Notes under the pieces: generated by a model
What the model saw: only the letters and a program-made list of their open reading frames with translations
Told to the model about the DNA's origin: nothing
Databases searched by the model: none
NCBI RefSeq assembly: GCF_000428145.1
Contig: NZ_ATZJ01000008.1
Coordinates: 1-64,000 of the forward strand
DNA: 64,000 bases
From: Chitinilyticum litopenaei DSM 21440
GTDB lineage: Bacteria; Pseudomonadota; Gammaproteobacteria; Burkholderiales; Chitinibacteraceae
Direction of reading: 5' to 3'
Translations under genes and position numbers: made by a program
In this document: in pieces, positions 62,670 through 64,000 of the stretch
Layout of the letters: each line of letters starts with the position of its first letter
Position numbering within the stretch: position 1 is the first letter of the stretch

Positions 62670-63161
62670 TTACTGAGCAGCCTCCGGCGGTCGCGGGGTA
62701 TCGTGGCGCAGGGCTGCGGCCAGCTCCTGCTGTTCCCTGCATTCGCCGCACAGACGGCCAAGTTCGTTCAGCTGCTCTTCGGCCAGTTCGCGCTGGCCAG
62801 CCTGGAGATAAGCCTCGCCCAGGTATTCGTGCGCGCCAAGGTGAGCGGGATTCAGGCGCAGCGCCTCGTAATACGCCGGAAATGCGGCATCAAGATTGCC
62901 GCGCTTGCGCTCGGCGTAGCCCGTCCAGTTCCACCAGTCGGCATTCTCGGGTTGCTGGCGCCGCAAGTCGGCCAGCAGCGCCAGCGCTACCGGCCAATCC
63001 TGAGCCGTCAGCGCGGCCTGCAGCTGGCGCTCCTGGACCGCTGTCGCAGCATCCGGCCGCGATCCGCTGGCCGGCCCGCCACCACCACCGCCAGCCGCCT
63101 GGGCCAGCGCCGCCAGGCCCGCCAGCAGCCCGGCCACCAGCACATGTCCGTAACGCCTCAT
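62670..63161 (-). CDS. Secreted tetratricopeptide repeat protein
   Basis: A 163-residue protein with a signal peptide (GHVLVAGLLAGLAALAQA) followed by a glycine run and two to three TPR units (about 48-140: DWPVALALLADLRRQQPENA, GNLDAAFPAYYEALRLNPAH, AGQRELAEEQLNELGRLCG). A Cys-x2-Cys (LCGECREQ) near the end may bind metal or form a disulphide. It is probably periplasmic and acts as a protein-binding scaffold; partners are unknown. It lies between thiC and the phosphate transporter gene, apparently as its own unit. Confidence 0.82.
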   Translation of the reverse strand: MRRYGHVLVAGLLAGLAALAQAAGGGGGGPASGSRPDAATAVQERQLQAALTAQDWPVALALLADLRRQQPENADWWNWTGYAERKRGNLDAAFPAYYEALRLNPAHLGAHEYLGEAYLQAGQRELAEEQLNELGRLCGECREQQELAAALRHDTPRPPEAAQ

Positions 63162-63257
63162 CGCCGTCTCCCGTCCGTGGTCCTGCTCCAGTCTACGGCG
63201 TTGCCGCCGGCTTGCGGCAGGGGCGCAGGGCGAGCGCTGCGATGAATGGTCGGGCGC

Positions 63258-64000
63258 TCAGCTCAGCAGCATGCCGCGCAGCATGAAATAGATCATCGCC
63301 GCCATCAGGGCGGAGGCGGGCACGGTAATCACCCAGGCTGCGGCAATCTTCATGATCTGCGAGCGCTTGACCAGCTCCTGGCGATAGACCTTTTTCAGGT
63401 TCTTGCGCTCCATCTTGGAGAAATGCGCCGGATCGAGCTGCTTGCGCGCCTGCTCCTTGAGTTCGGCGAGCAGAATGCCCTTTTCCTGGATGCTGGCCTT
63501 TTCGAAGCGCCCCATGAAGGCATCGATGGCAGCCTGGTCATCTTCGGGATGGTGGGCCTTGATCTCGTCGATGGTGCGCGCGTGATTGGCCTTCAGGTAC
63601 TCGCGCAGGAAACCGACGCCGAATACGCCCCCCACGGCAATGTGGGTGGAGCTGACCGGCAGGCCTAGCTGGCTGGCGACGATCACGGTGATGGTCGCGG
63701 CCAGCGCGATGCAGAAGGCGCGCATCTTGTCGAGCTCAGTGATTTCGCTACCCACGGTGCGGATCACCTTCGGGCCATACAGCGCCAGCCCGATCGAGAT
63801 GCCCAGCGCGCCGATCATCATCACCCACAGCGGAATGGCCGCCTTGGCGTGCAATTCGCCGCCGGCGCTCATCAGTGCATCGTGAATGGCCGCCAGCGGG
63901 CCGATGGCATTGGCAACGTCATTGGCACCGTGCGCAAAGCTCAGCAGGGCGGCGGCAAAAATCAGCGGAATGGTGAACAGATTGTTCACGCTCTGCTTGG
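63258..64000 (-). CDS. PiT-family inorganic phosphate transporter, C-terminal part (cut by window end)
   Basis: The visible 247 codons are the C-terminal half of a low-affinity phosphate symporter. The frame is open to the right edge (KQSVNNLFTIPLIF precedes the first GTG), so the true start lies beyond the window. The signature AHGANDVANAIGPLAAIHDA is in the first helix seen, followed by GVGFLREYLKANHARTIDEI and a charged cytoplasmic loop, and two last helices (VITVPASALMAAMIYFMLRG). Phosphate is carried with H+ or metal-phosphate complexes. No partner such as a PhoU-like gene is visible downstream. Confidence 0.9.
   Translation of the reverse strand, partial: KQSVNNLFTIPLIFAAALLSFAHGANDVANAIGPLAAIHDALMSAGGELHAKAAIPLWVMMIGALGISIGLALYGPKVIRTVGSEITELDKMRAFCIALAATITVIVASQLGLPVSSTHIAVGGVFGVGFLREYLKANHARTIDEIKAHHPEDDQAAIDAFMGRFEKASIQEKGILLAELKEQARKQLDPAHFSKMERKNLKKVYRQELVKRSQIMKIAAAWVITVPASALMAAMIYFMLRGMLLS

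Overview
The window reads as chromosomal DNA of a beta-proteobacterium, most likely order Neisseriales. This is inferred from gene content (leuS-lptE-holA, hda next to purM, a purN-DUF3108-RsmB-like operon, a TPP-controlled thiC) and from the G+C-rich codon use. No rRNA or tRNA gene is visible, so the assignment stays at family-resemblance level.

1-4.4 kb: the right end of an IS1595-type insertion sequence sits inside a GAF-GGDEF diguanylate cyclase gene and has removed its 5' part. A small unknown gene, a MATE exporter and a DUF2314 periplasmic protein follow. 4.4-17.5 kb is housekeeping: purM, purN, two tandem DUF3108 genes and an RsmB-like rRNA methyltransferase on the minus strand, then hda, an orphan prepilin, leuS-lptE-holA and RNase G. 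Several families of dispersed palindromic repeats lie between these genes.

17.5-25.8 kb is a type I secretion locus. A minus-strand operon encodes an unusual protein resembling the N-terminal (WED/REC) half of TnpB without its RuvC nuclease, then a PrtD-type ABC transporter, an HlyD-type adaptor and a TolC-type outer membrane channel. Divergent from it are two probable substrates, a serralysin-like M10 protease and an RTX protein, both ending in DUF4214. 25.9-33.5 kb holds glycosyltransferases, a membrane protein, an acyltransferase and small unknown genes. 33.8-37.8 kb is a 1320-residue DUF4214/RTX-like protein that looks like a secreted S-layer protein.

38.2-43.6 kb looks like a signalling module: a FecR-domain protein, a CHASE2 class III adenylate cyclase and a TPR/beta-barrel protein, divergent from a CRP-type regulator. 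The S-layer promoter carries a perfect TGTGA-N6-TCACA CRP-type site at the class II position, so the module may control the S-layer gene through cAMP.

43.7-59.6 kb is a minus-strand polysaccharide cluster of the ABC-transporter type: a WecA-like initiating transferase, rmlBDAC for dTDP-L-rhamnose, manC/manB for GDP-mannose, glycosyltransferases, a VanZ-like protein, Wzm/Wzt and a methyltransferase that may cap the chain. Its distal part is visibly A+T-richer than the rest and contains a G9 tract near the start of a glycosyltransferase gene, a plausible phase-variation switch. The window closes with a Pcm-like methyltransferase, a TPP riboswitch and thiC, a TPR protein and a partial PiT phosphate transporter.
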